From Diadema setosum (lineage: Eukaryota > Echinodermata > Echinoidea > Diadematoida > Diadematidae), in assembly GCA_033980235.1 (NCBI GenBank), contig CM067070.1, forward strand, positions 30,882,094 through 30,946,093: a stretch of 64,000 nucleotides of DNA, in the 5' to 3' direction. Below are positions 28,001-35,593 of the stretch, one piece after another (within the stretch, counting starts at the first letter, position 1; every line of letters starts with the position of its first letter). The notes beneath the pieces were generated by a model. The model ran no database searches. It was not told where the DNA came from and saw nothing but the letters and a program-made list of their open reading frames with translations. The translations under genes were made by a program, and so were the position numbers.

Positions 28001-29539
28001 TTGTTAACTTCAAAGTGAATATTTTGTTGAGTATTTTTTAGGAGGTTCCCTAATGGCCTTTGTTACACTTTGCTTCACTACAAAAATATCCACTCTGAGT
28101 AATATTACTGTGTTCCTAGATGTCAATGCTACTACTGCTAATACTCCTTCTACTACTACTACTACTACTCCTACTTATGGTTTTCTATAGTAATAAAAGT
28201 AATGATAACAATCAGTTCTTGGAACGAATATTACCATAGGATAGTGTCTATGCTTGTACATAATAGCTTGATGAGTTCGCTACGATTCGCAGGAGCATTC
28301 CCATGAATACATATGAATACAAGGGTACATAATAGCTTGATGAGTTCGCTACGATTCGCAAGAGCATTCCATGAATACATTTGAATACAAGGGTCAAAAC
28401 CTTATACTTAACATGTTCCCTTATCGGCCGCCAATGAAGACTGTGAAGAATGGGAATTATATCATCAAATTTTATTTCAATATTTCAAGCCTTGCGGCTT
28501 ATTTTTTACCTGTTGTACTCCTTTAAGCTGAGATTCGGGAACTCCAAAGAGCAAACACTTATTACTATCCGAATAAATGAAAATGAACGAATGCACCACT
28601 ATAATAGATCTATCGAGAAACTGTTTCAATTTTCAAATCCTAATCTGCGCCGAAGTTATCATTCAAATATAAACTAATTTGTAAGAATTTGGGTGTGGCA
28701 GGCGAAACAATGAATTGGTCCACTTGAAACAGCGCAGACAATGACAGGAATGCAGTCTAAATTTATTACCTGTAACAATTGTGTAATCTCCTATCTAGAG
28801 CTCAATCGATAATACAGGCAGGACAGGTAAATTGCCGGTGGTAGTGTAAAAGAGAAGAATCGGGACAAGCAGGGTCCTATTTACTATATAAAAATGGCGT
28901 TAGCCATTATCCAAAAACAATACTCATCCGGACTTACAAGTAAACGCAAGGTATGAAACCAAAGCTCTTTTTTAACTGTTACTTTATGTCGGTTTGATAG
29001 AATCCATCCGAATGACGGCATATAACCAGCTTTAGCACTTTACAGATACGCAAGCAAGTAAAAAAAAAAATAACATCTTGAAATATCTAATACCCGTGCA
29101 ATATTGTTGGTCGAAATTTTTGATGTAAGTCACAATTTTATTGAATTGTCTTGCAGCAATGAAATTAGACCGGTCATCCCTGTATCACCCTCACATGGAC
29201 GCAGTGGATTTGGCTGCACCTGACAACACGGAACCTGAGAGTTATCATGTATCTGTCCTTTACAAGCTGTTCCTTCATGACCGTGATTCCCTCGACAATG
29301 AGCAAGAGAAGAAGGAATTCAACAAAGTAATGGACAAGAGCGTATATGAAATTGACAGTTTCCTCGACAGTGGTTTTATTGAGATGACACGAGAAATGAT
29401 GGCTATAGAGCGTTACACAAAGTCCGCGGAAACTTCAAAGCCATATAAACGTAAATGGAAATGGAAACGTCAGCAAAAGTTTCTACATGTATTGAAAAAT
29501 TCAAGTCACAAAAAGAATCCCTCTGCGCAAAAAAGATGA
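2692..29539 (+). CDS. Gene 1: multi-death-fold protein, 5' incomplete
   Basis: Twelve exons were traced: A 2692-2955, B 3985-4248, A 5398-5679, B 6077-6334, A' 6775-7089, C 8977-9234, linker 20859-20951, D 22465-22698, E 25738-25962, F 26983-27255, G 27738-27998 and H 29157-29539. Every intron boundary is GT/AG and every junction is phase 1; all internal exons are multiples of three. The visible coding part is about 1,036 residues. Each main exon encodes one predicted helical bundle resembling the death fold, a protein-interaction module of apoptosis and innate immune signalling. No enzyme domain was seen. Exons further 5', which in the paralog include a transmembrane segment, are outside the window. 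The function is inferred to be a signalling scaffold or receptor tail; the fold call needs a profile or structure test. Confidence 0.8.
3985..4248 (+). CDS. Gene 1 exon: B-type death-fold-like domain (1st B)
   Basis: The exon has 264 nt and is phase 1 at both ends. Its acceptor is TATCTAG and its donor GTTTGA is weak. It encodes about 88 residues. B-type hallmarks are VTFVELWNTLR near the start, the LYKNLCEWKRG helix with conserved C and W, and an AVLMDKELKSAADFLEG C-terminal helix. The usual N-terminal GGPIS motif of other B exons is replaced by a variant (SQTMV), and the loop between the first helices is short. It is the most divergent B copy in gene 1. Confidence 0.8.
4335..4374. repeat. 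(TA)n microsatellite
   Basis: About 20 TA units with one interruption, 87 bp downstream of the B exon donor in a gene 1 intron. Confidence 0.9.
4640..4870. mobile_element. GAGTGA-rich foldback element
   Basis: An imperfect palindrome full of GAGTGA and its complement TCACTC. The inner arms (about 4725-4775 and 4780-4835) read GGAGTGACCTTAGGATCACTC followed by its near-complement around a short spacer; the outer arms are looser. No ORF is present. The structure fits a non-autonomous foldback/MITE in a gene 1 intron. Confidence 0.65.
4894..5115. mobile_element. MITE family M1, copy 1
   Basis: A 222-bp element with about 30-bp terminal inverted repeats: TGAAGAG(A/T)TTGTTCGCAAAA at the left and the near-complement ending AACAAACTCTTCA at the right. 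Related copies sit at 10533-10788 and 23667-23902, all in gene 1 introns. Internal segments, such as the TTTTGACCATAGCTTCAAAA region, are conserved among copies. There is no coding capacity. Confidence 0.8.
5398..5679 (+). CDS. Gene 1 exon: A-type death-fold-like domain (2nd A)
   Basis: The exon has 282 nt, phase 1/1, acceptor TATAAAG and strong donor GTAAGT. It encodes about 94 residues. A-type landmarks are LDVNILNCIIWSLTDEELK, FLEEFLP, VELQRWSKQTF, TNPLVLLSIGMESA and a terminal FCSG. Its N-terminus (NILNCIIWSL) is very close to the 3rd A exon of gene 2 (NVINCIVWTL), so the two genes share positional homologs and not just a common fold. Confidence 0.88.
6077..6334 (+). CDS. Gene 1 exon: B-type death-fold-like domain (2nd B)
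   Basis: The exon has 258 nt, phase 1/1, acceptor TTTCTCTCAG and donor GTAAAA. It encodes about 86 residues. It begins with the B signature GGPISFLELW and contains VYEKLCRWKISCKRDYQWR and LTMAMESNGL. The last few residues before the donor (ENMK) differ from the usual 'G' ending of B exons. An unspliced reading continues only six codons past the donor to a stop, so intron retention would truncate the protein here. Confidence 0.88.
6775..7089 (+). CDS. Gene 1 exon: A'-type domain before C
   Basis: The exon has 315 nt, phase 1/1, acceptor CTGGACAG and donor GTGAGA. It encodes about 105 residues. It belongs to the A family but to a distinct subtype marked by LEHILWYLRDF, an insertion before the central helix, YLSNWMGK, and LALSLEDAGFSPIDRQFF. 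Its counterpart in gene 2 is the exon at 59091-59375, which has LEHILWYTDD and LALEEAGSSPIDRNFF. In both genes this subtype is the last A and directly precedes the C exon. Confidence 0.88.
7111..7670. mobile_element. Long palindromic element with TTAA ends
   Basis: A 560-bp near-perfect foldback. The left end TTAAAGGACAAG matches the complement of the right end CTTGTCCTTTAA, and similarity runs almost to the centre near 7390. The TTAA ends fit a piggyBac-type target site, but no transposase is encoded, so it would be a MITE. It begins only 22 bp after the end of the A' exon, so pre-mRNA could fold there. Confidence 0.75.
7671..8976. other. Gene 1 intron remainder
   Basis: No coding signal seen. 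It contains a 26-bp tandem doublet near 7788-7838 (repeating TTTTTTAGTTACAGTCAAA) and, at about 8285-8445, a fragment similar to the arms of the large inverted repeat around exon E (shared TTCTTTCAGAAAATGTGAAA and CACGGTCA). Confidence 0.6.
8977..9234 (+). CDS. Gene 1 exon: C-type death-fold-like domain
   Basis: The exon has 258 nt, phase 1/1, acceptor TACGTACAG and donor GTATTG. It encodes about 86 residues. Landmarks shared with the gene 2 C exon (60081-60350) are KSPPDI, LTAVHLRKL, ENATLFDVTQMLQDW, NQRCSNQEKR and a C-terminal IERIDIAG. The last part, with W followed by a 'L..AA..I.R.DIA' helix, is the segment most like a canonical death domain. In both genes it follows A' and precedes the short linker exon. 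Confidence 0.88.
9235..10532. other. Gene 1 intron segment
   Basis: AT-rich with a G-run at 9441-9450 and partial palindromes (GGGCTCTGTTTTACGAAAG near 10095). No exon or known element was identified with confidence. Confidence 0.4.
10533..10788. mobile_element. MITE family M1, copy 2
   Basis: A 256-bp copy of the element at 4894-5115, with TIRs TGAAGAGTTTGTTTGCAAAA and, at the other end, GCAAACAAACCCTTCA. It shares the internal GGAGATATTTGC and TTTTGACCATAACTTCAAAA segments. Confidence 0.8.
10789..11889. other. Gene 1 intron segment
   Basis: AT-rich sequence with poly(A)/poly(T) runs, the longest being an 18-A tract near 11682-11700. No exon, RNA gene or clear repeat boundary was seen. Confidence 0.4.
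12087..13049 (+). CDS. LINE ORF1 protein (L1 ORF1p-like)
   Basis: A 320-residue protein starting at the first ATG (MDQQAKLRPRKTQ); the frame is open a little further upstream but only with a non-ATG codon. Residues about 1-100 are Pro/Thr/Ala/Ser-rich and disordered. Residues about 115-195 form a coiled coil with heptad hydrophobics. Residues about 195-315 resemble the RRM plus C-terminal domain of L1 ORF1p: RRNNVRLVGIPE, VERAHRDGK, PRHVLVKLLSYRDK, then FITDDLT and LRFYAGKWR. Such proteins trimerise, bind element RNA and act as nucleic-acid chaperones. The ORF is intact, supporting a young insertion. Confidence 0.85.
   Translation: MDQQAKLRPRKTQGQAKPGKPTTITTSTRSPMSHTTQRSAPNLNQEATTNTATPAPSMQPENVDNVIEEPDTDTEISASAPSAADSVAAGAVPEEVPLLPPSLESYFKQATDRFENMIRKAVDNFISKLNDLETHLGASLEYERKRIDDLQSKQDGMERKINNMQAEMDRLKSEVERHAIAANRNERFLRRNNVRLVGIPEPQEGDHDDCIKTAENILRDKFQINSKVERAHRDGKRNEGKPRHVLVKLLSYRDKVEVMRRTRDVLKNEQYFITDDLTPLDLQEKQKWVKQVQELYKAGTKLRFYAGKWRQLGGNPYNFN
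13050..15059 (+). other. ORF1-ORF2 spacer of LINE copy 2
   Basis: Two kilobases without a convincing ORF between the two LINE genes, long for this class. It holds a direct repeat: 13881-14004 and 14246-14368, offset 365 bp, sharing TACACGCCCGCTTGGCTTC and TACATGTAT.CATATCAG. It could be a long inter-ORF region, or ORF1 and ORF2 could come from two adjacent insertions. Confidence 0.55.
15060..17993 (+). CDS. LINE ORF2: APE endonuclease + reverse transcriptase
   Basis: A 977-residue uninterrupted ORF. The N-terminal apurinic-type endonuclease shows HVNARSL, VIGVTETWL, VYRPP, MGDFNIDLL, TLIDNI and SDISDHLPI. The RT follows a linker and shows KVIPIYKKDD, NYRPISILP, QYGFRKFHST, VFMDLSKAFDTLDH, VPQGSILGPLLF and catalytic FADDT, then KFLGIY and a C-terminal GPDVWNSLP segment. 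The protein would nick target DNA and prime cDNA synthesis from element RNA. All catalytic motifs that can be recognised are intact. The clade is CR1/L2/jockey-like by motif style; a phylogeny would be needed to name it. No RNase H domain was seen. Confidence 0.92.
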   Translation: MDEINLCTHKNVQCRYYLPDEFNSEFSSNEHFLSVLHVNARSLQRNFENMQLLLSAINMKFSVIGVTETWLNDKSPPLYNIDGYSVVRSDRKCGRGGGVALFLSHSLSFKVRPDLIYNGIEFDCMCVEINMCNRRNIILCVVYRPPHTDSNLFLENLDVLLELINQENKDVYLMGDFNIDLLNQGSNAKNKFCNILQANFCNVTIDKPSRMTVNSSTLIDNIVTNIDTDHSKSGLLYSDISDHLPIFFISDEIQHSHVKQTESKKKRKFTSENISLLNDDLISETWDDVLLCADPNIAYDTFWNIFLSYFNKHIPAIERKSNRKIKNPWITKGIFRSIKKRNMLYKCSLRDPNNDNVNRYKLYRNKLTQIIRLSRRMFYTEAFQNATGNMSATWKVINDVIGKQKNMSTFQIMRDGQTLCNPRDVACCFNEYFVAIGPSQASKIDPTQTDFSQYLGASNDNSLFFKPTDYGEILDIVHSLKSSYATGHDEMSTYFLKQIIGSILTPLVYICNLSLSTGIFPNACKIAKVIPIYKKDDSSFVSNYRPISILPSISKVIERLVYNRLYDFLTQYDIFNQDQYGFRKFHSTDMALAQLYDRVSTVLAEQKHVIGVFMDLSKAFDTLDHTILIRKLQSYGVRGIPLEWFKDYLLNRKQYVYYESVNSEVLPIQCGVPQGSILGPLLFLVYVNDISNSSKSLQYIMFADDTNVFCSNTDFHSLLRTLNTELPKLSMWFKSNRLSLNLKKTNFMYFYNKKHNIEMQHLNIMVDGVLLEQKESIKFLGIYINENMKWNVHVQYISDKVSRNVGILQKLKYYVPQNILFMLYNSLILSHISYCNIVWATSKSHIDSILLLQKKAIRICTNSGYRDHSDPLFAELRTLKVNDINFLQNSLFMFRLHNGQLPSSFDSLFQLNKEIHSYPTRQSDKFHLYNPKTVMALKSVRHTGPDVWNSLPSEIRSLKSTYSFRKAVKTMLLSEYQ
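18301..18341 (+). other. LINE copy 2 3' hairpin
   Basis: The outer stem GGGGCTGCA / TGTAGCCCC has one G-T wobble. Inside lies AAGC-TAC-GCTT at 18318-18328, extended by GCA/TGC pairs. It matches the architecture of the other three LINE copies with a different outer-stem sequence. Confidence 0.75.
18524..20858. other. Gene 1 intron segment
   Basis: Contains a C-run near 18678, a (CA)n microsatellite at 19016-19065, an AAT/GAT-rich patch at 20329-20400 and several T-runs. The longest open frames here cross simple repeats, have no homolog that I recognise and lack splice-compatible structure. I see no exon. Confidence 0.5.
19016..19065. repeat. (CA)n microsatellite
   Basis: About 20 near-perfect CA dinucleotides with one AAACA interruption, in a gene 1 intron. 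Confidence 0.95.
20859..20951 (+). CDS. Gene 1 linker exon
   Basis: A 93-nt exon, phase 1/1, between acceptor CCGTTGCAG and donor GTGTGT. It codes for 31 residues (DILCGHAISEDKLTES...) with no predicted fold: charged and polar, acidic then basic. It was found because the paralog has a 90-nt exon at the same place between C and F (61131-61220), with the same DxIL start, the same phase and a terminal G. It probably acts as a flexible spacer between the A/B/C array and the C-terminal domains. Confidence 0.75.
21242..21582. mobile_element. Foldback element
   Basis: Imperfect inverted repeats of about 150 bp: GGCTAG.AACTGATCAGT at the left end against its complement near 21560-21577, AATCCTTGTGGG.TTCATTTA in the middle, and TTGCTTC.GAATGGT nearer the centre. 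No coding sequence. It lies in the intron between linker and D. Confidence 0.65.
22465..22698 (+). CDS. Gene 1 exon: D-type death-fold-like domain (gene 1 only)
   Basis: The exon has 234 nt, phase 1/1, acceptor ATTTTTCAG and donor GTATGA. It encodes about 78 residues. It begins ENTTVISVSHDELKQVA, continues LIPRLAEKLCIKL, then LLQALLDWRKRG and LRDSLQTALSDLNFDG. The order (D/E-rich first helix, 'L...L.I.L' helix, 'LL..W' helix, final 'L..AL' helix) is that of a death domain. Gene 2 has no equivalent between its linker (ends 61220) and F (starts 62039). Either gene 1 gained it or gene 2 lost it; the symmetric phase would allow either. Confidence 0.85.
23667..23902. mobile_element. MITE family M1, copy 3
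   Basis: A 236-bp copy with well-kept TIRs: TGAAGAGTTTGTTCGCGAAA at the left and GGTTTTTGCAAACAAACTG at the right. Internal segments match copies at 4894 and 10533. Flanks ATA/TAT suggest a TA-rich target. Confidence 0.85.
24426..24462. repeat. G-rich (GGGGGA)n tract
   Basis: A run of G followed by GGGGGA units on the plus strand, able in principle to form a G-quadruplex. It lies in the intron between D and E. Confidence 0.85.
24775..26882. mobile_element. Large inverted repeat enclosing exon E
   Basis: Left arm about 24775-25455 and right arm about 26195-26882 are inverted copies of one roughly 690-bp sequence at moderate identity. Matching blocks include AGTCGCCA near the outer ends, TTCTGAAAGAGCAGACT, GAAAGCACACACT.TGGAAAA and GCTCTTTCAGAAA. 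The 740-bp space between the arms holds exon E. A third fragment lies at about 8285-8445. It could be two independent insertions in opposite orientation, or one element that captured the exon. Confidence 0.7.
25738..25962 (+). CDS. Gene 1 exon: E-type death-fold-like domain (gene 1 only)
   Basis: The exon has 225 nt, phase 1/1, acceptor TTTTTCTAG and donor GTAAAG. It encodes about 75 residues. It starts ACILTEIDLKILQDMVP, then FYGPIVNKLDL, LLNCLTTWRDVQ and RRSNLHTILRTV. Its spacing of helices and the 'LL..L..W' element parallel exon D, so D and E may be an old tandem pair. No counterpart was found in gene 2. It lies between the arms of a large inverted repeat. Confidence 0.82.
26983..27255 (+). 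CDS. Gene 1 exon: F-type death-fold-like domain
   Basis: The exon has 273 nt, phase 1/1, a long polypyrimidine tract before acceptor TGCTTAG, and donor GTATGC. It encodes about 91 residues. It shares with the gene 2 F exon (62039-62311) the pattern LMDIAFNILMEDVYPMAEAL against LVDVAMKLLMNDVHPLAKAL, a following G.H/M.G.LA.YR, and a run of ALKTRKALAEAL. This is the best-conserved stretch between the two genes. The first helix with 'A..L...D..P.A.ALG' is typical of death domains. Confidence 0.9.
27738..27998 (+). CDS. Gene 1 exon: G-type death domain
   Basis: The exon has 261 nt, phase 1/1, acceptor GTATTCAG and donor GTTTGT. It encodes about 87 residues. Among all exons it reads most like a textbook death domain: LTDDEIIELAEQLGL (helices 1-2), VDVKAFQNDE, then LDRLKMFILWKRTVRRVPYD and ALDTALLKLGF. 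It matches gene 2 exon 62987-63244 (LKDDELSSLGKLLHL, LRLMRLWKNAVRPAPYNY), including the 'LWK..VR..PY.Y..AL..AL...G' block. Confidence 0.92.
28254..28396. repeat. 71-bp tandem duplication
   Basis: Two nearly identical head-to-tail copies (28254-28325 and 28326-28396), each carrying ATAGCTTGATGAGTTCGCTA and ending GAATACAAGGGT, in the last gene 1 intron. Confidence 0.85.
29157..29539 (+). CDS. Gene 1 terminal exon: H domain and basic tail
   Basis: The last exon opens after acceptor TTGTCTTGCAG in phase 1 and ends at a stop at 29537-29539. It encodes 127 residues. After an acidic/polar lead it has the helical H segment (YHVSVLYKLFLHD, FNKVMDKSVYEID, then MTREMMAIERY). The REMM..E motif recurs in the gene 2 H exon (AREMMLLENQ). 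The last 35 residues are strongly basic (PYKRKWKWKRQQKF, SSHKKN), a possible nuclear-localisation or membrane/RNA-binding tail. I do not recognise H as a named family. Confidence 0.85.
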
Positions 29540-31900
29540 TTTCGTGATTTGTTCTGTTTTTCTGTCGTTTGCTTTTCTACGTTGAGCACTGTACTGCAGC
29601 TTTATCACTATTTCCTCCTTTTTTGCATATTATGTCAGCCTCACTGTAAGTACCGCCCATTATCAATATTGACAATTAACTTTCTTATAAAGTAGGTTGA
29701 GTACCTATTGTGTTTGCGTAAATATTTCACATGATATCTTTTACTCAAAAGGGTGCATTTTCTCACAAGTATAATCTTTGTATGACATATTATACATTTT
29801 CAATTAGATACGTTGTTCATTCATTTATCATTTGTTTACATTTAATTTTTAGATTTTTTTGCAATCATATGCTGATTCGGTTGAGTTAATCACACTTTTC
29901 ATAAACCGATTATACGAAAGTCAGAGTTTGCGTTTGAATGTGTATGTATTTTTGCTTGGTTTTATAAAAAGTATGTATGATGTAATTTTTTTTTCTCATC
30001 CTTTCAACTTATTTGAAACATAAAATGGTTGAACAGAGATTTTCAGCTTTGAAATTGACACATGGACCAAAATGCTCAATGCTGTGTTATACTGTGTAAA
30101 TTCCCTACGATTAACAGTCTGTAAATTGTCTGTGAATTCTTCATGATGTCAGTCTGTAATTTCTCCATGGATTGAATTGTGCACTAAGCTGATGTTTATA
30201 TGCTACTTGTGACACCCAGGTGTAATAGGCATGATGACTGTGTATGTCATACATACCAATGCATACCCTCACCTCAGTACGAAATCTTATGGATGCTGAT
30301 AGTAGATTGGACATTGGACATTGTTTTTCCTTTAATACAAGAAATAACCGGTATTTAAAATTTGTAATATGATGTTATTGATACTAAAGTAGGATATATA
30401 AAACATTCAATCAGTATTATGTTACGTTGTAACTTGTATGTGTGTTGGCGCAGATTTTGCCTACTTTTCATGGGCAAAGTCAGCGCTAATACATTCCAAA
30501 CACAAAGCAGTTGTCAGCATATGATAAAGAGTTTGCCTACGAAAACGGGCAGGTCAGCTGCACACAGAGTTTGTCCACGGAAAATAAGACTTAGTAGGTA
30601 ATTCTTTTTTCCCATTCTCCCTGTTAGAATATCATTTTCAGGTGTGTGCTTAGACTCGAGCTCAAACCACGCTCACTTGCTAAGATGAACCTCATTTGAT
30701 TAATACACTTGCGTTGTTGTTCTTCACTCAACTGAACGAACCACCCTTAATACCACAAGTTATGAAGCCCTTTAATGTTTTTTTTTTTTTATTCCTTCAT
30801 CTGTATGTGAAATAGTATGATGGTAGAGAGTTGAGTAATGAATTTAAACACAAACTATAAATAATATAAAAGTGTTTAATTGATTTATCGTCTGTTGGGA
30901 GTGGGTGGGGCGTTGGGTTGTCTTGAACACTATGAGTTTTGTGACAGCTTAGCGCCCTTGTCGTTCTCAACGGGCGATATTAAAGGGTCATTGTTTTACT
31001 CATTTGTATAGTATTTGTTTATGCAGGAATAATGTACATTCTTTATGATTCACAGTCTGTAACTTCCCTTTGGATTGAAAAACACATGCCTTAATGTCTG
31101 TGTTATATTGGGTCAATTCTTTATAATGCCAGTCTGAAATTTCTTCTTGAATTGTATCACCCATGACCGCGTTTTACTGTACACAAAGCTGTTTACGCTT
31201 CTATAGTGACACCAAAGTGTAATTCACAGGTGATGACTGTAAATATCATACATACCAGTGCATTTCTTTAACTCAGTATGAAATTTCACAGACGCTCATG
31301 GTAAATTGGACATTGTCTGTCCTTATCACTAGAGGTAAGCGGGAGTCAAAATTTCGTAACATGACGTTTTATAACAGGATAGTAGGATGATTTAAAACAT
31401 ACGTGTTTATACGGTGTACACAGAGCTGCATATTATGGTACTTGTGACACCTAGGTGTAATACATAGGTAATGATTGTGTTCTATTATTTCATTAATGCA
31501 GTCCGAAGCGTGGCGCCTCCTTGTCACGTGGTTGTTTGTTGGCGCCTTTATTGAGGTACTGCTTGGCGGTCTCCTGCCTCATCGGCGGGGCGTGGCAGAG
31601 GGCACCATGCTGGTGGTTACTGACCTACGTTTCCCTATACAATTAACTCACTTTTTCTCATTCCTTCATCTGCGCGTTTATACTGTGTACACAAAGCTGA
31701 ATATGCTATATTTGTGACACCCAAGTGTAATACACAGGTGATGATTGCGTTCTATTGTATAGTAGAGCAAGGCTGAAGACGCTCTTAGATAATTGTTAAT
31801 ACGTTATTCTGTAATATATGTGGTACCTCGTGTATGGGATTAATGTTACATTGATTCTGTTTCCAACTAAGATGAAGCATTTTCTTTCTTTTTAGTCTCT
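29540..31900. repeat. Degenerate repeats downstream of gene 1
   Basis: No coding sequence. A block at about 30084-30385 recurs at about 31038-31385, with two shorter parts at about 31400-31475 and 31676-31770. Common pieces are ACAGTCTGTAA, TTGTGACACC.AGGTGTAAT and a following ATGATTG/ATGACTG. These could be gene 1 3' UTR, an old duplicated element, or the decayed 5' part of the next LINE. No clear poly(A) signal was assigned. Confidence 0.6.
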
Positions 31901-31919
31901 TACATCACAGACATTCTAG

Positions 31920-34900
31920 ATGTCAAAATCCCCTGTGCTGCACTCGACAGGTGCCCTCGTGGACACAAGCAATGGCATTCACGCTCACCCTGTACTACAC
32001 AATCCAATAGACACTGCATTCAATTCAATTACTGATGATGATTTTTTCGATACGGTAGGACCTTCTTTGGCAGAAAGAGAAGTAAATATTGATCAAAATA
32101 ATATGTTTTTCGATAATTGTGTTTCAGATAGTTTTAATACATCGTCAAAAGAATTTCATTATGACTTTGATATAGAAAACCAATTGCAAAGCCCATCTTC
32201 GGAATATCTTACTCTCAACCAGTTTAATAATGTTGTCAAGGAATATGATCACACCATTTTTTCACTCATACATCTTAATATTAGGAGTATTAATAAACAT
32301 TTTGAAGAATTGAGGTTACTTTTAGATGATCCCATCAGGAAAAAGTTTTCGATAATAGGTTTAACCGAAACCTGGCTTTCCAATGATTTAAGTCTTCCTT
32401 TCGCCCTCGACGGATATGATTTTGTAGTTAATAACAGGCAAATTAGGGCGGGTGGGGGCGTTGCTTTATATGTTTCACAAAAGTATGATTATATAGTTCG
32501 TGAAGAGCTCAACTGTATGACTGAAGTTATTGAATGTCTTTTCATTGAAATTACAGTCCCTGGCAGTAGAAATATAATCATAGGTGTAATGTATAGACCA
32601 CCCAGTGCGAATATGAAATCATTTTTGGAATATTTTGCGAATCTAATGAAGGATCCAGTTTTTATTCATAAAAAATGTTTCATAATGGGAGATTTTAATA
32701 TAGATTTATTGAAACAAAATACAATCTCACAAGATTTTATGGAAATATTTCTATCTGCTTCTTTCTTACCTTTGATATCTAAGCCCACGCGTATAGTTAA
32801 TGAATCCGCCTCCCTAATATTGATAATATTTTTTCTAATATTCTGCCGTCTCCTAATTCTCTTATATTACTTTCAGATATTACAGATCACTTCCCCATTT
32901 CGACTAGTTTCTTTTTAAATGATATCATTGATAATAAATCTAGTTCTTTATTTAGACGAAGAATTACACATGAAAATGTAGCCAGTCTGGGTGCTAGTTT
33001 AGACAGGACAGACTGGTCGTCTATTTTTGACTCAAATGATGTGAATTTGTCATTTGAATATTTTATGCATATTTTTACTCAACTCTTGGACATTCATATT
33101 CCAAAACGAAGAGAAAAGTCATCCAGCTATAAAAAGGTACCCGGGTTACCTTGGATTTCTAAGTCACTTTTGCGTTCAATAAATAGAAAGAATAATTTAT
33201 ATTACAAATTTAAAATGAAACCTACTGAGCAATCAAAACTGAAATATACTAGTTATAAAAATATTTTGACGAAAATTATACGTATTGAAAAGAAAAAATA
33301 TTATACTAAGCAGTTACAATTTTATAAGCATGATATGCAAAATACATGGAAAGTTTTAAAGCAAGCAATGAATATATCAAATAACAAGTCGAATATTACT
33401 AAAATTAGATCTGATGATAAAATTCATGAAGATCCTCATTATATTTGTAATATTCTAAATAATCATTTTTCTTCCATTGGGGAAAATCTTGCAAGCAAAA
33501 TTCCATCTTCAAATAAACATTTTTCTGAATTTTTAGGTCCACCAAATTTAAACTCAATGTTTTTAAGTCCAACATATAGTCAGGAGATAATCAATATTGT
33601 TTCTGATTTTCGTTCCAAAAAAAGTGCTGGACACGATGACATCAGTAATTTTCTGCTGAAGGGGGTAATATCTTCAATTGCGGATCCTTTATCTCATATA
33701 TTCAACTTATCTGTTTTTTTATGGTATTGTTCTTGAAAGTATGAAAATAGCAAAAGTCATCCCTTTGTTTAAAAAAGGTGACAAATTAGATGTTAATAAT
33801 TATAGACCAATTTCTTTGTTATGTACATTGTCCAAAATTCTTGAAAAAATTGTTTACAAAAGAACTCTTACTTTTTTGAAATTCAATAATATACTCTCAA
33901 ATACTCAGTTTGGTTTTAGAGAAAAACATAGCACCTCACATGCATTATTGAGTTTTGTTGAAAAAGTAGCACATGCTATCGACAAATCTTCACATCTCAT
34001 AGGTTTGTTCCTGGACTTCTCCAAGGCCTTTGACACCATTAATCATGATATTTTACTTAATAAACTGCAACATTACGGAGTCCGTGGGAAGGCCTTGGAG
34101 TGGTTCAGGAGCTACCTCTTGAACAGGAAGCAATATGTCTCGTTAAATGGTTGCAATTCACAAATGTTAAATGTTAAATGTGGGGTCCCACAGGGAAGTT
34201 TATTAGGTCCGCTTCTGTTTCTTATTTATATGAATGATTTCTGTAAATCATCAGATATTCTTTCTTTCATTCTCTTTGCGGATGATTCAAATTTGGTTTT
34301 TTTTTTCGCATAATAATCCTTTTACCCTAGTAAAAACATTAAATTTTGAATTAGAAAAAGTTGCTCAATGGATAAAAGCTAATAAATTATCTCTCAATCT
34401 TCAAAAAACAAAATATATGCTTTTCAGCAACTCCATTGAGGCACTACCTGCTGATATAATTTTTGATGGCACACCATTGGAAAATGTTTCTTATATCAAA
34501 TTTCTGGGAATAACAGTTGATAATAAGCTTTCATGGAAATTTCATATTGATAATATATGTAAGATTATTTCTCGAAACATCGGTATAATCAACAAGACTA
34601 AATTTTGTCTTCCTTTATTGTCCCTGCTTACATTATATTCATCCCTCATATTGCCTTATTTAAATTACGGTATTCTTGTATGGGGAAATACATATCAAAC
34701 TCTTTTGGATAAATTACTTCTGCTACAAAAGAAGTCACTGCGTATTATATGTCACACTGCATATTTGTCTCATACTGATCCGTTATTTTTTGAGAATAAA
34801 ATATTTAAAATTAAATATTTGTATTTGTTTAATTTAGGACAATTTATGTAAAATTACAATAAAAATAATCTTCCATATATATTTGAATCAATGTTTTCAA

Positions 34901-35115
34901 AAAATCAATCTCTTCATAATTATCCTACAAGGCAATCCAACGAATTTCATTTACCATTTTTTAGGACTTTGCTGGCTCAGCAAACCTTCATCTACGAGGG
35001 GCCTAAGTATTGGAACTCACTTCCCAACGACATAATAACAGCACAAACTTTGAATTCTTTTAAGAACAAATTAAAATTCTTTCTGTTGAAATCTTATGAT
35101 ATACAACCAAATTAG
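31920..35115 (+). pseudogene. LINE copy 3 ORF2, several frame breaks
   Basis: The endonuclease frame opens at 31920 (SLIHLNIRSIN, IIGLTETWL, GVMYRPP, MGDFNIDLL) and is lost near 32820. The RT continues in pieces 33041-33736, 33678-34313, 34234-34851 and 34891-35115, so at least four disruptions are present. RT landmarks NYRPISLLC, QFGFREKHST, LFLDFSKAFDTINH, VPQGSLLGPLLF and FADDS can still be read, as can the C-terminal YPTRQSN and GPKYWNSLP. It is inactive as it stands. Confidence 0.88.
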
Positions 35116-35550
35116 GTTCGGTTTCATTCTCTCAATCAAGTCGTTTGTTTGTTTGTTTGTTTGTTTTTACAAGTATTAAGATATCACACAGAAATCATCT
35201 TTTAAGGAAAACAATCTGTCTAACATAAGTTTACCTCAGATATTTATTTTATTAGTAACAGTGAGTCTATTCTCTTTCTCTTTTTTTCTTATATCCGTTC
35301 CTATGCATTCATACCGGCATCTGCACCCAATCAATCGCAATTTCAAACCAGAGAGCGTTGTATTGTTTTGTTATTGCATTTTAATCATGAAGTACAGTAT
35401 GCTTGTGTCCACGATGGCGCGTGTTGCACCATAGTCTCATTTGCCCCTTTTTTTTTTTGTTCTTTTTTTTCTTCTTCTTTTTTCCCCTTCTTAAGTTAAT
35501 TTCATGTCAGTTGACATTGGTTTCTTTGACTTTGTGTACGTATTTTTTTG

Positions 35551-35593
35551 AGGGTCCCATACCCTACAAGCTTTGCTTTTTAAGTGGGACCCT
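35551..35593 (+). other. LINE copy 3 3' hairpin
   Basis: A perfect 9-bp outer stem, AGGGTCCCA with TGGGACCCT, encloses AAGC-TTT-GCTT at 35568-35578. Compared with copy 4 the stem bases differ on both sides in a compensating way while the inner hairpin is identical. Confidence 0.85.

Noticed and set aside
28138..28172. TAC-repeat stretch as a CRISPR-like or coding repeat
   Set aside because: Simple trinucleotide repeat without spacers or ORF; ordinary microsatellite.
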